A DNA stretch of 64,000 nt from Jaapia argillacea MUCL 33604 (lineage: Eukaryota > Basidiomycota > Agaricomycetes > Jaapiales > Jaapiaceae). This document shows positions 1-10,957 of the stretch, piece after piece. Positions within the stretch are counted from its first letter, which is position 1. Every line of letters starts with the position of its first letter. The notes beneath the pieces are model-generated. The model was given only the letters and a program-made list of their open reading frames with translations. It was not told where the DNA came from and made no database searches. The stretch lies in NCBI GenBank assembly GCA_000697665.1, contig KL197736.1, positions 160,406 to 224,405 of the forward strand. Reading direction: 5' to 3'. The position numbers and the translations under genes are program-made.

Positions 1-84
1 TTGCATGTCTCCAGAAGTAACAAATTTGGCAAGTGCAAACACATGGTTTCGTAGCACATTATTTATGGGTGTGCAAACTCCCTA
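1..84 (-). mobile_element. terminal fragment of a PIF/Harbinger-like element
   Basis: The first 84 bases match, in reverse complement, the left end of the PIF/Harbinger element that starts at 4096. The same words occur in both: a block around ACAAATTTGGCAAG, then ACACATGGTTT, ATTATTTATGGGTG and the terminal CAAACTCCC followed by TA. This is therefore the outer end of a second copy of the same family, facing the other way and running off the left edge of the window. Nothing coding is visible in this fragment. The identity rests on similarity to the other copy, not on a transposase. Confidence 0.75.
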
Positions 85-740
85 TTTGCAAATCACATAC
101 GCCCATGCCACCAGACCGAAAAGCATCATTTGGTCATTGCAAGTTGAAGCAAGACAGAACGTCCGAAGCATGGATGGGAGTGATGGGATCCTAACAGGGT
201 AAGAGTCGCACTTGATTTGTGTTGTGGCTGATTGTTTAGGGAGAAGAGGAGGGCCCTTTAAGCTGAGTACGTTATGCGAACCTCCTTTTCTCGTACCCAT
301 CAGTTGTCGTTGAGTCCTGGTACAACAGAGCCTTTTGATACTAGGAAATGGTCTGATACTTGACTGGAGACATCAAATCCCTCACAGTGGGGTGAATGGG
401 TGACGAGTTTCCTGTCAGTTTCTCAACCATTGAGTTCAAGGATAATAGCAACCATGAAAGCGATGACAGAAATTGATTGATAGGATAAATATGCAGATGC
501 TGGGGCGATTCTACATTCAACTTGCTGGCTATGAAGGGCTATAGTTTCTGCCCTTCAAGATCTGGTGCAATGGGTGAGGCGATAGTGCAAGAATACATGG
601 CAATAGCCACAAAGATATAGCTCACATGGAATCTAATTTCATAAACAAGAGATGCAGGCTGCTGAGGCTCAACAGGACTCACCAGTAGAAGATGGCCCCA
701 GGGACGGAATGCAAGAAGTGAGCACTGATGTCACGATCAC
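85..740. other. no gene recognised
   Basis: This stretch lies between the Harbinger fragment and the LTR-like repeat. It has only short open frames without recognisable motifs. I see no tRNA-like folding, no tandem repeat and no splice-linked coding pattern. It may be internal sequence of a decayed mobile element, but nothing ties it to a family. Confidence 0.5.
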
Positions 741-3700
741 TGTGGGGTACTCGGGGTGCATGAGTTCCAAGTGAGGGGTAGTTGTTTGTCTTCAATGGAA
801 ATCGAAGAACGGGAGGGATCAGTGTTTCAGGATGCAGAAATGTGTAGGACAGACTTAGTAAGGTCCAATATTGATGTGTCCAGTAATCAGAACACAAAGG
901 GAAACTCAACTCAACACAGTGATAGTGGAGGAGTAATCCTGAGGGGAGGGTGTGCTATGGTGAGTACTTGTGTGGGTGTCTAGAACATTGGGAATCGAGT
1001 CGGACTACACCACTATTCTGCCAACATCTGCCTGACATGTGGCTGACTCCGGGGTCCCACGGACTCTCTGCACAAGGTGCCCACATGTCCAACCTGTGCC
1101 ACACATCTTCACTTAGAAATGTATACATTATGCACACACTTCGGGTGTGGTGCACATGTAACTACTGGTGGTCTGCTGAGGCCTGAGGGGCGACATTATG
1201 TGCCTTCCGTGTATCTGCAAGTGAGCATCAAAGGTTAGATTTGTGTGTTTCTTATCTTATTCTTCCAACCAGAACAATCCAATCCTCTGCTACGAAATGC
1301 CCACACTCGAACAAACTAGCCACAATAGCTAGATAGACATGAGATTCCACACCCATATATTGAAGTGATACTAGGTATGATACACAGTAATAAGGTAGGG
1401 AGCTAGTTACGAGAAGCAGTGGGGATATATGAAACAACAAATTGTCAATGTCAACCTCGAGTCTATCATGTCAAGCTTGAGAGTAATTGGCAGGAAGGCT
1501 AACCAGACATAGGGCCACAAGATCCACTGAGAACAGTAATGATTTGAGAGAATATAACATTTGAGCCAGGGAAGAGTGCGCCAACATAAAACAAAAGGAG
1601 AGCAGAGATGTGGGGAAGTCTAATGGCAGTCAGAGACTTCAAGAGGTGTCAGAACCAGTAAGTCAAGACGAAAACCAGCACGGGCAGCCATCGAGCCAAA
1701 AAGTCGTCACAAGAGAACCAGCTTAGCCATACCATCCTGTCGAGTCAAGTATCAGTTTGCAATGGATTCAAGTGTGCCAGGAAGACTGAGATATGTATGT
1801 TGGGGCATTGGAAACTTCGAGGCAGAAAACAGTCGTGATAGCAGATTGGTCAATTCCAACAGTATGGTGGCCATACCAGGTGCAACTCTGGCGATTGTAC
1901 ATGATTTGAGGATATGTAACAAGGAGAAGAGTGAGGGATGATCGATGAGGTCGCGACTGGAGGTTGAAACGTTGACCGGGAGAGATGGAGGGAGGTAGGA
2001 AGCAAAGTCGACAAGCGACCCAAACAAAGTTGAACAAGCATGTGCCCACATTAGGGTGGGCAATTCTGAACTTGGGTGAGACATGCACTGAGTCGCAAGG
2101 TCAAAATATTAATCTGTTGACTCGTCGCATTTTTCAGAGACTTAGGAATCAAGGATGTATCATAGTTGGATTGTCAAATAAAGACTACTGGGCCCTCTCC
2201 ATTCCAGAAAAGATTGATGGATGGCACAGGCAGCATCCTCTGCACATCACCACCTGCACTCATTTCTTACATGATCACCATCTTCAAATAACCACAGTTA
2301 TGTGCCCACTGCCCAGCCTGTATGCAACACATGGCTCACAGGAAACCTCACATCTGCCCAGCACAAGTGGCCGATTCTGTTCCACTCCTCATTGTCGCAC
2401 GGTCAACAGATGCAACTAAATTAGAAAAGACAGGAGCAACCGAAATGTGGGATGCATGGGCAGGCAGGTTGGTGGTGTACTCGGAAATCTAAGGATACAA
2501 TACAACAAAACTAACTGTAAGACGTGTGACGAAAGCAAACTAAAATGATAGGAAAGCAAAGAAATCAAATCAAAACGGACTGAAACTAATACATCGGGAT
2601 AGGAACAAAAGGAAAACACTAATTGGAACAAAATAAGATCGGAATGAATCGAAAAGAAAGTGTCGAGATAGAACGTGAAGGTCGGGAAACATCAACACAA
2701 GTCAAAAGTAAGAAAAACCAGAAATCCCGAAGATAAAGAAGTCTGAAGCCCAAGACAGTTAGATTCTGGGGGGATGCTAGAGAGCAACACAAGGACAAGC
2801 TTAGATTGAGAGCACAAGGGTGAACGACATCCGAGAGCGACTCAGGACAAGAGAGATCACGAAAGATTGTTATTGGGAAAGTAGCTACAGACAGGTTTTT
2901 ATACCTAAGTACATGAGGTAGCTATGGAATAGGAAAGGATAAAGGGAAAGGGGAATTTGGGACAACATGAGGGTGAATCAAGTGAAGGAGTGCACAACAA
3001 AAGAGGGGGACAAGTTGGAAAACAAGTAACTGAGGTAAAACATACTGAGTATCCTTGGAAGTGAGTGAAGTCCTAGCAGAGGCATATCGGACCGAAAGGG
3101 GAAGTGCACAGAAGCCTCAGGATGAGCAGGATCTATAGTAGTTAATCTCAGAAACCTAAAGTGAGTATCTTCCTGATTGAGGACTCAGTCCAAGAGCACA
3201 GACATGAGGTGTAGAAGTTGATAAGCAATGGTGTGGAGAGTGATGTAAGTGTTTTGTAAATCCCGGAGTATCGGATCATCAGAACGTGTTGTGGCAGTGT
3301 ATTGGGGACTCGGATCATCGAGATAAAGAACTTCCTGATAAGATTGTCAAGGTTCCGGAGACGTGCAAGGTTGTAAGTCCAAGGTGGTGAAGGAGGAGTT
3401 CTGAGTCGAATCGGATGTCTCGGAGTCCTAGGAACGTTCGCATCGGGTGCATCGGAGTCGTATCGTCGGGTCGAATATGGTCCTGACTTGATAACGTCGG
3501 AATTCCCGATGCTGAATGACGTGGAGGTGAGATAGTGAACAACTAGTCTCGAGTTGAATTCCGATGTTTCGGACTCCTAGGAACGCTTGCATCGGGTGCA
3601 TCGGAGTCGTATCATCGGGTCGAATATGATCCTAGCTCGATAACATCGGAATTCCCGATACTGAGCGACGTGGAGGCGAAATGGTGGACATCTGGTCTCG

Positions 3701-4039
3701 GGAGGAATCTCAGAGTTGGAGTGGATAGGAGATTCTGACATCATCCAGAATACGATTGACTCGTTAGGAGAATTAGGTGCGCCTTCAGACATTTGGATAT
3801 TTCTGAGTTCAGAATGACGAGGGAGCAAATTACTGAAAGTCGAGTTTCATTTGAGATGGGACTGAGTGCCGTGTGGTTGTCAGGAGTGAGGGAATGGAAT
3901 GTCGGGTCCAAAACCATATGAAACTGGCAAGTTTGACTCGATCTGAAGAGAGGGGATGTTGTATACTTGATTCGATGGAGTGACAGTTGAAATGGTATAA
4001 TGGCACGATTCTGTTAGTAGGCAGATTGGGTTCCCCACA
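741..4039 (-). mobile_element. LTR-like retroelement fossil with nested DNA insertion
   Basis: The block begins TGTGGGGTAC and ends TTCCCCACA on the plus strand, so read on the minus strand it runs from TGTGGGG to CCCCACA, the short inverted ends typical of a long terminal repeat. On the minus strand a TATAAAAACC promoter-like box lies near 2890-2905. Much of it is repeated in opposite orientation at 7618-9018. A roughly 150-bp unit is present twice in tandem at about 3400-3700. A 1,470-bp DNA element (1008-2477) is inserted in it. Without that insertion the block is about 1.8 kb. No capsid or reverse-transcriptase coding sequence is visible, so it is a broken or solo remnant. I found no flanking target duplication. 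Divergence from its partner suggests it is not recent. Confidence 0.55.
1008..2477. mobile_element. non-autonomous DNA element flanked by TA
   Basis: The element starts CACCACTATT and ends GGTTGGTGGTG, giving a 6-bp perfect inverted terminus (CACCAC/GTGGTG) flanked on both sides by TA (1006-1007 and 2478-2479). The paralogous copy of the host repeat at 8740-8760 lacks the insertion and has a single TA at 8752-8753, so it is an empty site. That comparison fixes both ends. A 3-bp TAC duplication fits almost as well but makes the ends less symmetrical. The 1,470-bp interior has no open frame with transposase motifs. The TA target suggests a Tc1/mariner-type mobiliser, which is inference. Confidence 0.7.
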
Positions 4040-4617
4040 TCGCCCATGATGTAACATGATGTGACATATGCAACTCCTTTGCAAGAGAGTCAGTAGGGAG
4101 TTTGTGCACCCATAAATAATGCGCTACAAAACCATGTGTTTGTGCTTGCCAAATTTGTTGCTTCCGGTGGCTGGGCAGAAGTTCTCTCTCTCTTGTTGCC
4201 CAATCTTATGGTCTGTACTCATAAACAAAAAGTAACTTCTGACGATGTGAATGACACCACTTCTGCATCTAAGGATACATCTCAGGCCACTTCTAAGCCG
4301 AAAGCCACCCCACAAAATTGGACTGTGAAGCAAATGGTGAAGCTTGTCGTCTCTGTCATGAAACAGAAACCCTTTGCAGCTGAACATGGCAAAGTCACTG
4401 AGACCTGGCAAGCTGTTGCAGATGAAGTGTCGGAGGAGGCTGGATTCCGCAGTTCCTTGATGGTGGGAGTGGTTTGCTGAAAAATCCTTGATCTACGTGC
4501 CATCCATATGGTGAGGTGGACACATCTGTTGCAATGAGATGATTTTGCTGAACTTGTATCATTTTGCTTAGGCAAGCAGGGATGAAGAGGACACAATGGA
4601 CTTCTCCTCTCTCAAGG

Positions 4618-5163
4618 TGTTATGAGCGCCTTAGCGTTAGCATAAGGTAGCGAATAAGGCTTGTAAGTCTTTTGGGTACTTCTTGCTAACTAGTACTCAG
4701 GCTACGATCTTGAGGCAGTAGAGGATGACGAGAATGAGCAAACCGGTTGAAGGATACAACTAAAGCGCTGTATTGTTCAAGTGGACAAGCTACCGAATAC
4801 AGAGTAGGTAGGTGTCCTTATATACTACAGGAACAATGGGATCTCGAACAATGTACTGTAGACAATAATGAACGAGACAATGTCTAAAGACAATGGTGAG
4901 CGAGTTAAGGTTCAGAACAATGACGATGAACAATGAAGGTAGAACAATGAAACAGAGAACAATGACGAGGCTGTACGAGGCTGTACCAGATGAGTCAGTG
5001 GATGCTATAAATAGTACAAGGTCCGAGATAAGATAAGATAAGATAAGATAAGATGAAAGGATGCTAAGTATCATAGACAAGGGAAATGATACGAAAGCGA
5101 ATAAAGTCCGATAAAAAGAATGAAAACAACAGTAAATCTATAAGTCCAGACGCGTTCACAACA
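4618..5163. mobile_element. solo LTR with 5-bp target duplication
   Basis: A 546-bp block begins TGTTATGAG and ends TTCACAACA, the TG...CA ends of a long terminal repeat. It is flanked on both sides by the direct repeat CAAGG (4613-4617 and 5164-5168), the 5-bp duplication made by LTR integrase. It contains a TATAAATA box near 5005 and a short AGATA microsatellite. There are no internal retroelement genes, so it is a solo LTR left by recombination. It sits inside the Harbinger SANT gene and is therefore younger than that copy. The ends are short, so the superfamily (Copia or Gypsy) cannot be told. Confidence 0.8.
5026..5055 (+). repeat. AGATA pentanucleotide microsatellite
   Basis: Five perfect AGATA units followed by one degenerate unit (AGATG), lying inside the solo LTR just downstream of its TATAAATA box. 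The length suggests ordinary slippage. Confidence 0.85.
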
Positions 5164-5969
5164 CAAGGCACCATTCACCCAAGAGGAGAAGATTGAACTT
5201 TCCAGCATCCTCGATGCATTGTGCAGGCAATGGGAGGAAGCCTTAAAGAGCAAGGATGATCTCAGTAAGCAGAAGAAGAAGGTACAAGTTTGCTGGCATT
5301 CCATAGATGTTTTGGTTGTGCTAACCTAACCTTGGCTAGAGAATGGATCGACAGGAGTGAGCCAGCGCTCAGGTGCGTCAAATTGCCCTACAAGGCTTAT
5401 CCCTCATGAGGCAGACGCAGCAACATCACGGTAGGGATACCCCATGTCCCAGCCCTACTCTACAAACCCAGTCTGCTCATTCCGAATCGTCTCCCGAACA
5501 TGAAACATCTGTGGATGGCCAGGATCATGGGGGATTGCAAATTGGATCCAATCATGATGAAAGTGATTCCGAAACAGTGGTTGGAGATGATGCAGAGACT
5601 GGGTCTGGTTGCCCTTCAAAGTGCCAGCGTGCTGTGATGGATCAATTGGATCCTGCACTCCTTGTTGCTACAGGGCCTATTAAGGACTGTCTTGGTGAAT
5701 TTTCGAGTGTTCTGAACCATGCAAAGGCTGAGAGCACACAGCATAAAGAGCACCAGACGGCACAGGGTCTTGAGCTACAACAGGAGGCTATTCAGCTCCA
5801 GAAGGAGCAGCTCAAAGTGGATCGTGAGCACAACCGTCTTTTGGGGCAAATTGTCGAAAGGCTTGTGGTCTCACCGGACTCCAAGGAGAATAACCCTGTC
5901 GAATCGTCTTAGATCGTTTAGCTGAGAATTCATTTGTAAAGAATTATTATCCTAATTAATGGACTACAA

Positions 5970-7424
5970 TCATGTAAAATACTCCTCAAGTGACAGAGGG
6001 GGACAGTCAAAATAGTGTGAGGTCTGTGAGCCATGTAGGCAAGTATGTGCATTCATAAGAAGAACAGCAATCAAATAGTACTTTCCAATAGGTGAAAGAT
6101 GAAGCTTGAGATGGCTACACAAATCCACAAAGCACCAGTAGTTAACAACCTTTCCAAACAACCACTCAACACACTCCCTATATTTGGACATAAGGTTATT
6201 GAACTCCTGCTCATCTCTCGTTAGATCCCGAACTTCCTTTTAAGTAGATATGATGGTATCTGTGTCACCATAGGCAGGGTCTCGATAGAGGAAGAGTTGT
6301 CGGCCACACAAATCCTTTGCATGAGCTGCACACTTCTCCTCAAGCTTCAACATTGCCAAAATTCCACCATCGGCATGTCATCCTTCCACAGGTCTGTAAC
6401 AGTATACAATGATACCATCTGGAGCAGTGGCTCCCTGGTACTTTGTTGCATGATTGCTGATGTAGCCGTTGTATGAAACATCTTGATCATCTCCTGGGCG
6501 GCAGATCGGGATGATTGTGCAGTCCAGAAATGCCCAGATGAGGTCAATCAGAGCACCTGCTGTATGAATAGCACCAGCATACTCTGAGAGCTTCACTGTT
6601 GTGAGACGGCAGGTGTCGAAGTCAAGAAGAAATCCCCATTCATCCCAAATGAAGCTGCAGAGCTTGTTTATACAATGAGACAATTGTTCAGCACAGCACC
6701 CAAACTTGTCTTCCATATCCCACAGTCAACATGGGAAGGCAAGACAGGAGCAGAGGATGATGAGGGCTTTGAAGGCACTGAAGCAGCTACGATTTGATGT
6801 GATGAAGGGATTGGGGATGTGAAGGACGTGTATTAGTCGGTGAAGGTCGGCACAGGTAAACCTGGGTAGCAATTCAGACATGAAGAGGGCCCCGTGGTGT
6901 TGAGGACTCACCTCATCATGTCACGTAGCTTTGTATCTGTCAGGCCATCGAGATTGAGGCGACATGGTTTCCACAGTAAACACCACTTTCGTATGGGTAA
7001 ATATGGATGTCTCAGAATGCAGATGGTGCTGGCCACAATATCTGTGGCAACAGAGAATACACCCTGCTTCCAACATGTCTTCCTCTTCTGTCATGTTGGT
7101 TTGCTTGGAGGTGCAGATGAGAGGCAGACAGTAGCAACAACAGCGAGAACAAGGCCATTGGAATCTAAGACCTGGCTAGTAGAGGCATCTGGGAGAGGGC
7201 CCAAGGTACTGTGTGATGAAGGTGAAGCCATAAGCCATAAGGACAGCTTGTTGTCGTGTGGATGCTGGTAGGAACGGCAGAGTTGTGAATGCCACAAAAA
7301 TCAACGCGCTCTGGCAAATTGAACACATGTGTTCTGTCAAGTCCTGGTCACCTCCTTGCTCAAACATTTTTTGTAACATCAAGCATAGATCTACATAATG
7401 CCATATCATACAAAAAAACAGCAT
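5970..7424 (-). pseudogene. PIF/Harbinger DDE transposase, decayed
   Basis: One minus-strand frame carries the conserved blocks of a DDE_Tnp_4 (PIF/Harbinger) transposase in order. There is an N-terminal helical region with FTCADLHRLIHVL (about 6840-6890), then WAFLDCTIIPICRPGDDQD (first catalytic D, about 6480-6545), LYRDPAYGD (second D, about 6255-6285), RECVEWLFGKV (catalytic E, about 6150-6185), and a C-terminus with GSQTSHYFD and LEEYF. The frame is maintained but broken by at least three stops: between the FPC and MEDKFG blocks, after CYRPVEG, and just before the KEVRDL block. Two of these are TGA where the family usually has arginine (CGA), consistent with C-to-T decay. The region upstream of 6912 is poorly conserved. 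It cannot encode a full-length enzyme. Confidence 0.8.
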
Positions 7425-7617
7425 GTCTCGGTGCTGTCTAGTGAGCTACACCATAAGTTTCGCTACAACGCTTGAAATGTGGTGCTTTGTAGCAACAAAT
7501 ATGGACAAACAAATGCTTGTGCAAACTCCCTAGTTATACAATTCTTCCTCCCAATGGGATCTGTCCCCAGCTCCCTAGCTATAGCGTGCTTGTTCTTAAA
7601 GGCACTTGTAAGACTTG

Positions 7618-9018
7618 ATACAATTCTGATGCACCCAATGCAAGTGTTCATAGGAGTCCGGAACATCAGAATTTGACTCAAGACTAGTTGTTCACCATCT
7701 TGCCTCCACGTCATTCAGTATCGGGAATTCCGATGTTATCAAGTTAGGACTGTATTCGACCCGACGATACGACTCCGATGCACCTGATGCAAATGTTCCT
7801 AGGACTCCAAGACATTTGATTCGACTCAGAACTCCTCCTTCACCACCTTGGACTTACAACCTTGCACATCTCCAGAACCTTGACAATCTTATCAGGAAGT
7901 TCTTTATCTCGATGATCCGAGTCCCCGATACACTGCCACAACACGTTCTGATGATCCGATACTCTGGGATTTACAAAACACTTACATCACTCTCCACACC
8001 ATTGCTTATCAACTTCTACACCTCATGTCTGTGCTCTTGGACTGAGTCCTCAATCAGGAAGATACTCACTTTAGGTTTCCAAGATCAACTACTATAGATC
8101 CTGCTCATTCCGAGGCTTCTGTGCACTTCCCCTTTCGGTCCAATACACATCCGCTAGGACTTAACTCGCTTCTGAGGATACTCAGTATGTTTTACCTCAG
8201 TTACTTAACTTCTGACTTGTCCCCCTCTTTCGTTGTGCACTCCTTCACTTGATTCACCCTCATGTTGTCCCAAATTCACCTTTCCCTTTATCCTTTCCTA
8301 TTCCGTAGCTACCTCATGTACTTAGGTATAAAAACCTGTCCATAGCTACTTTCCCAATAACAATCTTTCATGATCTCTCTCGTCCTGAGTTGCTCTCGGA
8401 TGTCGTTCACCCTCATGCTCTCAATCTAAGCTTGTCCTTGTGACACTCTCTAGTGTCCCCCTCAGAATCTAACTGTCTTGGGTTTCGGACTTCTTTATCT
8501 TCGGGATTTCCAGTTTTTCTTACTTTTGACTTGTGTTGACATTTCCCGACCTTCACGTTCTATCTTGATGCTTTCTTTTCGATTCATTCCGATCTTATTT
8601 TGTTCCGATTAGTGTTTTCCTTTTGTTCCTATCCCGATGTATTAGTTTCAGTCCGTTTTGATTTGATTTCTTCATTTTCCTATCATTTTAGTTTGTTTTT
8701 GTCACATGTCTTACAGTTAGTTTTGTCATATCGTATCCTTAGATTTCTGAGTAGTCTGACTCGATTCCCGACGTTCCGGACACCCATGCAAGTACTCGCC
8801 GTAGCACACCCTCCCCTCGGGATTACTCCTCCACTATTGCTGTGTCAAGTTGAGTTTCCCTTTGTGTTCCGATTACTGGACACATCACTTCCGGACCTTA
8901 CCAAGTCTGTCCTATACATTCCCGCATCCCAAAACACTGATCCCTCCCATTCTTCGATTTCCATTGAAGACAAACAACTACCCCTCACTCAGAACTTATG
9001 CACCCCGAGTACCCCACA
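7618..9018 (+). mobile_element. LTR-like fragment, inverted partner of 741-4039
   Basis: This block matches the minus strand of 741-4039 over most of its length, without the 1,470-bp insertion. It includes the shared TATAAAAACC box near 8330 and the same 3' end, ACCCCACA at 9018. The 5' part seen in the partner (starting TGTGGGGAAC) is missing, so this copy is truncated at about 7618. No protein-coding parts of a retroelement are present. It lies between the Harbinger element and the long-TIR element. It is a fossil of moderate age judged by frequent mismatches to its partner. Confidence 0.55.
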
Positions 9019-9402
9019 TCACAACATGGACCAAACCTTTTCACATGGATGTTCCATCAGATAATGCTATCCAGAAACCCCAGTTTCTGCTGGAAACCCA
9101 GGTTAAGTGAGAAACCACTAAGTCAACAAAAGCTAAGCAAAGTCAGGGAGGGTTGCTGATCCTGAAGTCTAGGGATTTTGGGGGTGCCTAGTTCTAGCTG
9201 AGGAAGACTGATGCCAGTATTATCTGAGAGGCGCCAAAGTGCGATCACTGTTGGCAACAACATGAACATCAGTTGGTGCGGTGGCGAAATAGTCGCGCTC
9301 GTCGTTGAAGACAACGTCAAAAATAAAACAATTTAATTTAAATTATATAATTAGTGATAAAGCGAGGAATGGTGGGCTTGCTACTGGTGTGTGTGGTAGA
9401 TA

Positions 9403-10957
9403 CACTGAGGGACAAAAGTATTTTGGGTTGGCCCAATTCGGCCATTTTGGACTAACCAGCGCAATTGAAGTTCTTTCTCAGACACGTAGTAGAAGGTATA
9501 TGTGTATTATCCATGCACAAAAAAAGACAGAAAACTGGAGTCCATATTGATCCCGAAAATAGCCCAAAAAGTTCTAAGGGTGCGTGACTGGAAACGGAGG
9601 AAGTGATTGAAACCTCCAAACAAACCAAACGAGAGATGATTGAACTGACCTGATTTAATATCGAGTATGGCCACCCTTCACACTCTTCAGTGCCGCGATG
9701 CGATCAGGCATTCCTTGATACAGTCTCTGGATATACGCCAAGTCGATCTTGTACCACTCTTCCACCATTGCCACCCATAATTCATCCACAGACTGAGGTG
9801 GGGGATTTCGGCCCCTCACCTGTCGATCCAGTTGATCCCAAACATGCTCGATGATGTTCATATCCGGACTCTGAGGGGGCCAGGGAAGTAAATGGAACCC
9901 ACTCTCGGACAACCATTGGGTGGCAAGCTTAGAAGTATGCTTCGAATCTCCGTCTTGCTGGAAGAAATACTGATGGGGGTCCATGTGGTAGTCGTAGGCA
10001 GTGCCAGTAGCACCCTCCTCCAGTATCACAATATAATCTGCAGCATTCATAATCCCAGACACCCGAAGAATGCGACCAACACCCTTTGACGTGACACATC
10101 CCCACACCATGAGGCTTCCCCCACCGAATTTCTTGGTATTCTGAGTATACCTCTCTTGAGAACCATCTCCTACCCTCCTCCAACACCATGCACGCCCATC
10201 CGAATGGAACAAATTGAATTTGGACTCATCCGAGAAAATCACCTTCTCCCATGCCTGACTATCCCAAAGCCCCACTGCTCCAGCCCAAATTCGACGCATG
10301 CGCTTGTGTCGCTTCGTGAGAAAGGGCACCTTCCGACGAACTGCTGGAATCAGTCCCTGGTCCCGAATGGCCCTCCGTACAGTTTTGGGGTGGACATTTG
10401 GGAAGTAGTTCTGCTGGAGGTCTGTGCAGTTGAGAGAGCGCCCTCGATCAAGCTGTAGAACACCAAATTCGGCATCCTTGGTGGTGAGCTTCCGTGGACG
10501 ACCCGTCTTCGGCTTTGGATAGCAGCCGTCGCCACGACGAAATTTATTGGTGATGTTACGGATGGTTTGTTCGGTCCGATTGAAAGCTTTTGCAATTGAC
10601 TCAACAGAACGGCCGGCATTCCGGAGTTCGACAATGCGACCACATATAGCAGGAGATGTGTAACCCATAGAATGCAGGAAACTGTTTGTGGGACGTTGTC
10701 GGCAGAGAAAACACTCAGAGAGAGGTTCGAAGATGTCCAGCCAGCGCATCAGGCGCGTCAGTCACGTGGGTGCTTGTGTACAATCGAAGTTTTCTCCCAG
10801 ATCTGTAGCCATTTCATGTGCTCCTTCGTTGAAGGGATAGGTGACAAGGATATGTATATACAGGCACTGAAGATACGAGACAATTTCTCGCTTTACCCGT
10901 ACCAGTGAAGTTACCGTGACAGGGGTCACCGACCCAAAATACTTTTGTCCCTCAGTG
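9403..10957. mobile_element. Tc1/mariner transposon, structurally intact
   Basis: The element of 1,555 bp has terminal inverted repeats starting CACTGAGGGACAAAAGTATT on both ends, identical over about 26 bp, and is flanked by TA on each side (9401-9402 and 10958-10959), the invariant Tc1/mariner target. It contains a single long open frame for a DD34E transposase on the minus strand. It lies inside the long-TIR element 9060-12677 and is younger than it. Intact ends, matching TIRs and an open frame suggest recent insertion and possible activity. Confidence 0.92.
9655..10749 (-). CDS. Tc1-type DD34E transposase
   Basis: An uninterrupted 364-aa frame. The N-terminal part has the paired helix-turn-helix DNA-binding region (about residues 30-110, including GRSVESIAKAFNRTEQTI and the GRPRKL AT-hook-like linker). 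The catalytic core follows: FSDESKFNLF carries the first Asp, FQQDGDSKHTS the second, and WPPQSPDMNIIEHVW the Glu. From the Asp of QQD to the Glu there are 34 residues, which is DD34E as in Tc1 itself. The GGGSLMVWG motif is also present. Translation could instead start at the internal Met at 10668 (MGYTSPAICG), which begins the DNA-binding domain and gives about 337 aa. No stops or frameshifts are seen. Confidence 0.92.
   Translation of the reverse strand: MRWLDIFEPLSECFLCRQRPTNSFLHSMGYTSPAICGRIVELRNAGRSVESIAKAFNRTEQTIRNITNKFRRGDGCYPKPKTGRPRKLTTKDAEFGVLQLDRGRSLNCTDLQQNYFPNVHPKTVRRAIRDQGLIPAVRRKVPFLTKRHKRMRRIWAGAVGLWDSQAWEKVIFSDESKFNLFHSDGRAWCWRRVGDGSQERYTQNTKKFGGGSLMVWGCVTSKGVGRILRVSGIMNAADYIVILEEGATGTAYDYHMDPHQYFFQQDGDSKHTSKLATQWLSESGFHLLPWPPQSPDMNIIEHVWDQLDRQVRGRNPPPQSVDELWVAMVEEWYKIDLAYIQRLYQGMPDRIAALKSVKGGHTRY

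Larger units (their letters stand above)
4136..5912 (+). pseudogene. Harbinger Myb/SANT-like accessory gene
   Basis: The first open segment (4136-4480) contains a helix-rich stretch with WTVKQMVKLVVSVMKQKPF and WQAVADEV, the pattern of Myb/SANT-like proteins that accompany Harbinger transposases and bind the element ends. A second segment around 5169-5285 encodes a charged helical region beginning PFTQEEKIEL. The last segment (5373-5912) is acidic and serine-rich and ends in a coiled coil (LQQEAIQLQKEQLKVDREH). The order SANT domain, acidic linker, C-terminal coiled coil fits this family. The gene is interrupted by a solo LTR at 4618-5163, whose flanks belong to the same gene. Intron boundaries were not resolved. 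Confidence 0.6.
4096..7530. mobile_element. PIF/Harbinger DNA transposon, two genes, decayed
   Basis: The ends are GGGAGTTTGTGCAC on the left and TGTGCAAACTCCC on the right, with TA on both outer sides (4094-4095, 7531-7532). Inside are the two genes expected of PIF/Harbinger elements, arranged convergently: a Myb/SANT-like DNA-binding protein on the plus strand (from 4136) and a DDE transposase on the minus strand (to 5970). PIF/Harbinger elements normally make a 3-bp TWA duplication. Here the flanks allow only TA or an asymmetric TAG. A 546-bp solo LTR is inserted in the SANT gene, and the transposase frame carries stops, so this copy is not autonomous. A second copy's end lies at 1-84. Confidence 0.8.
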
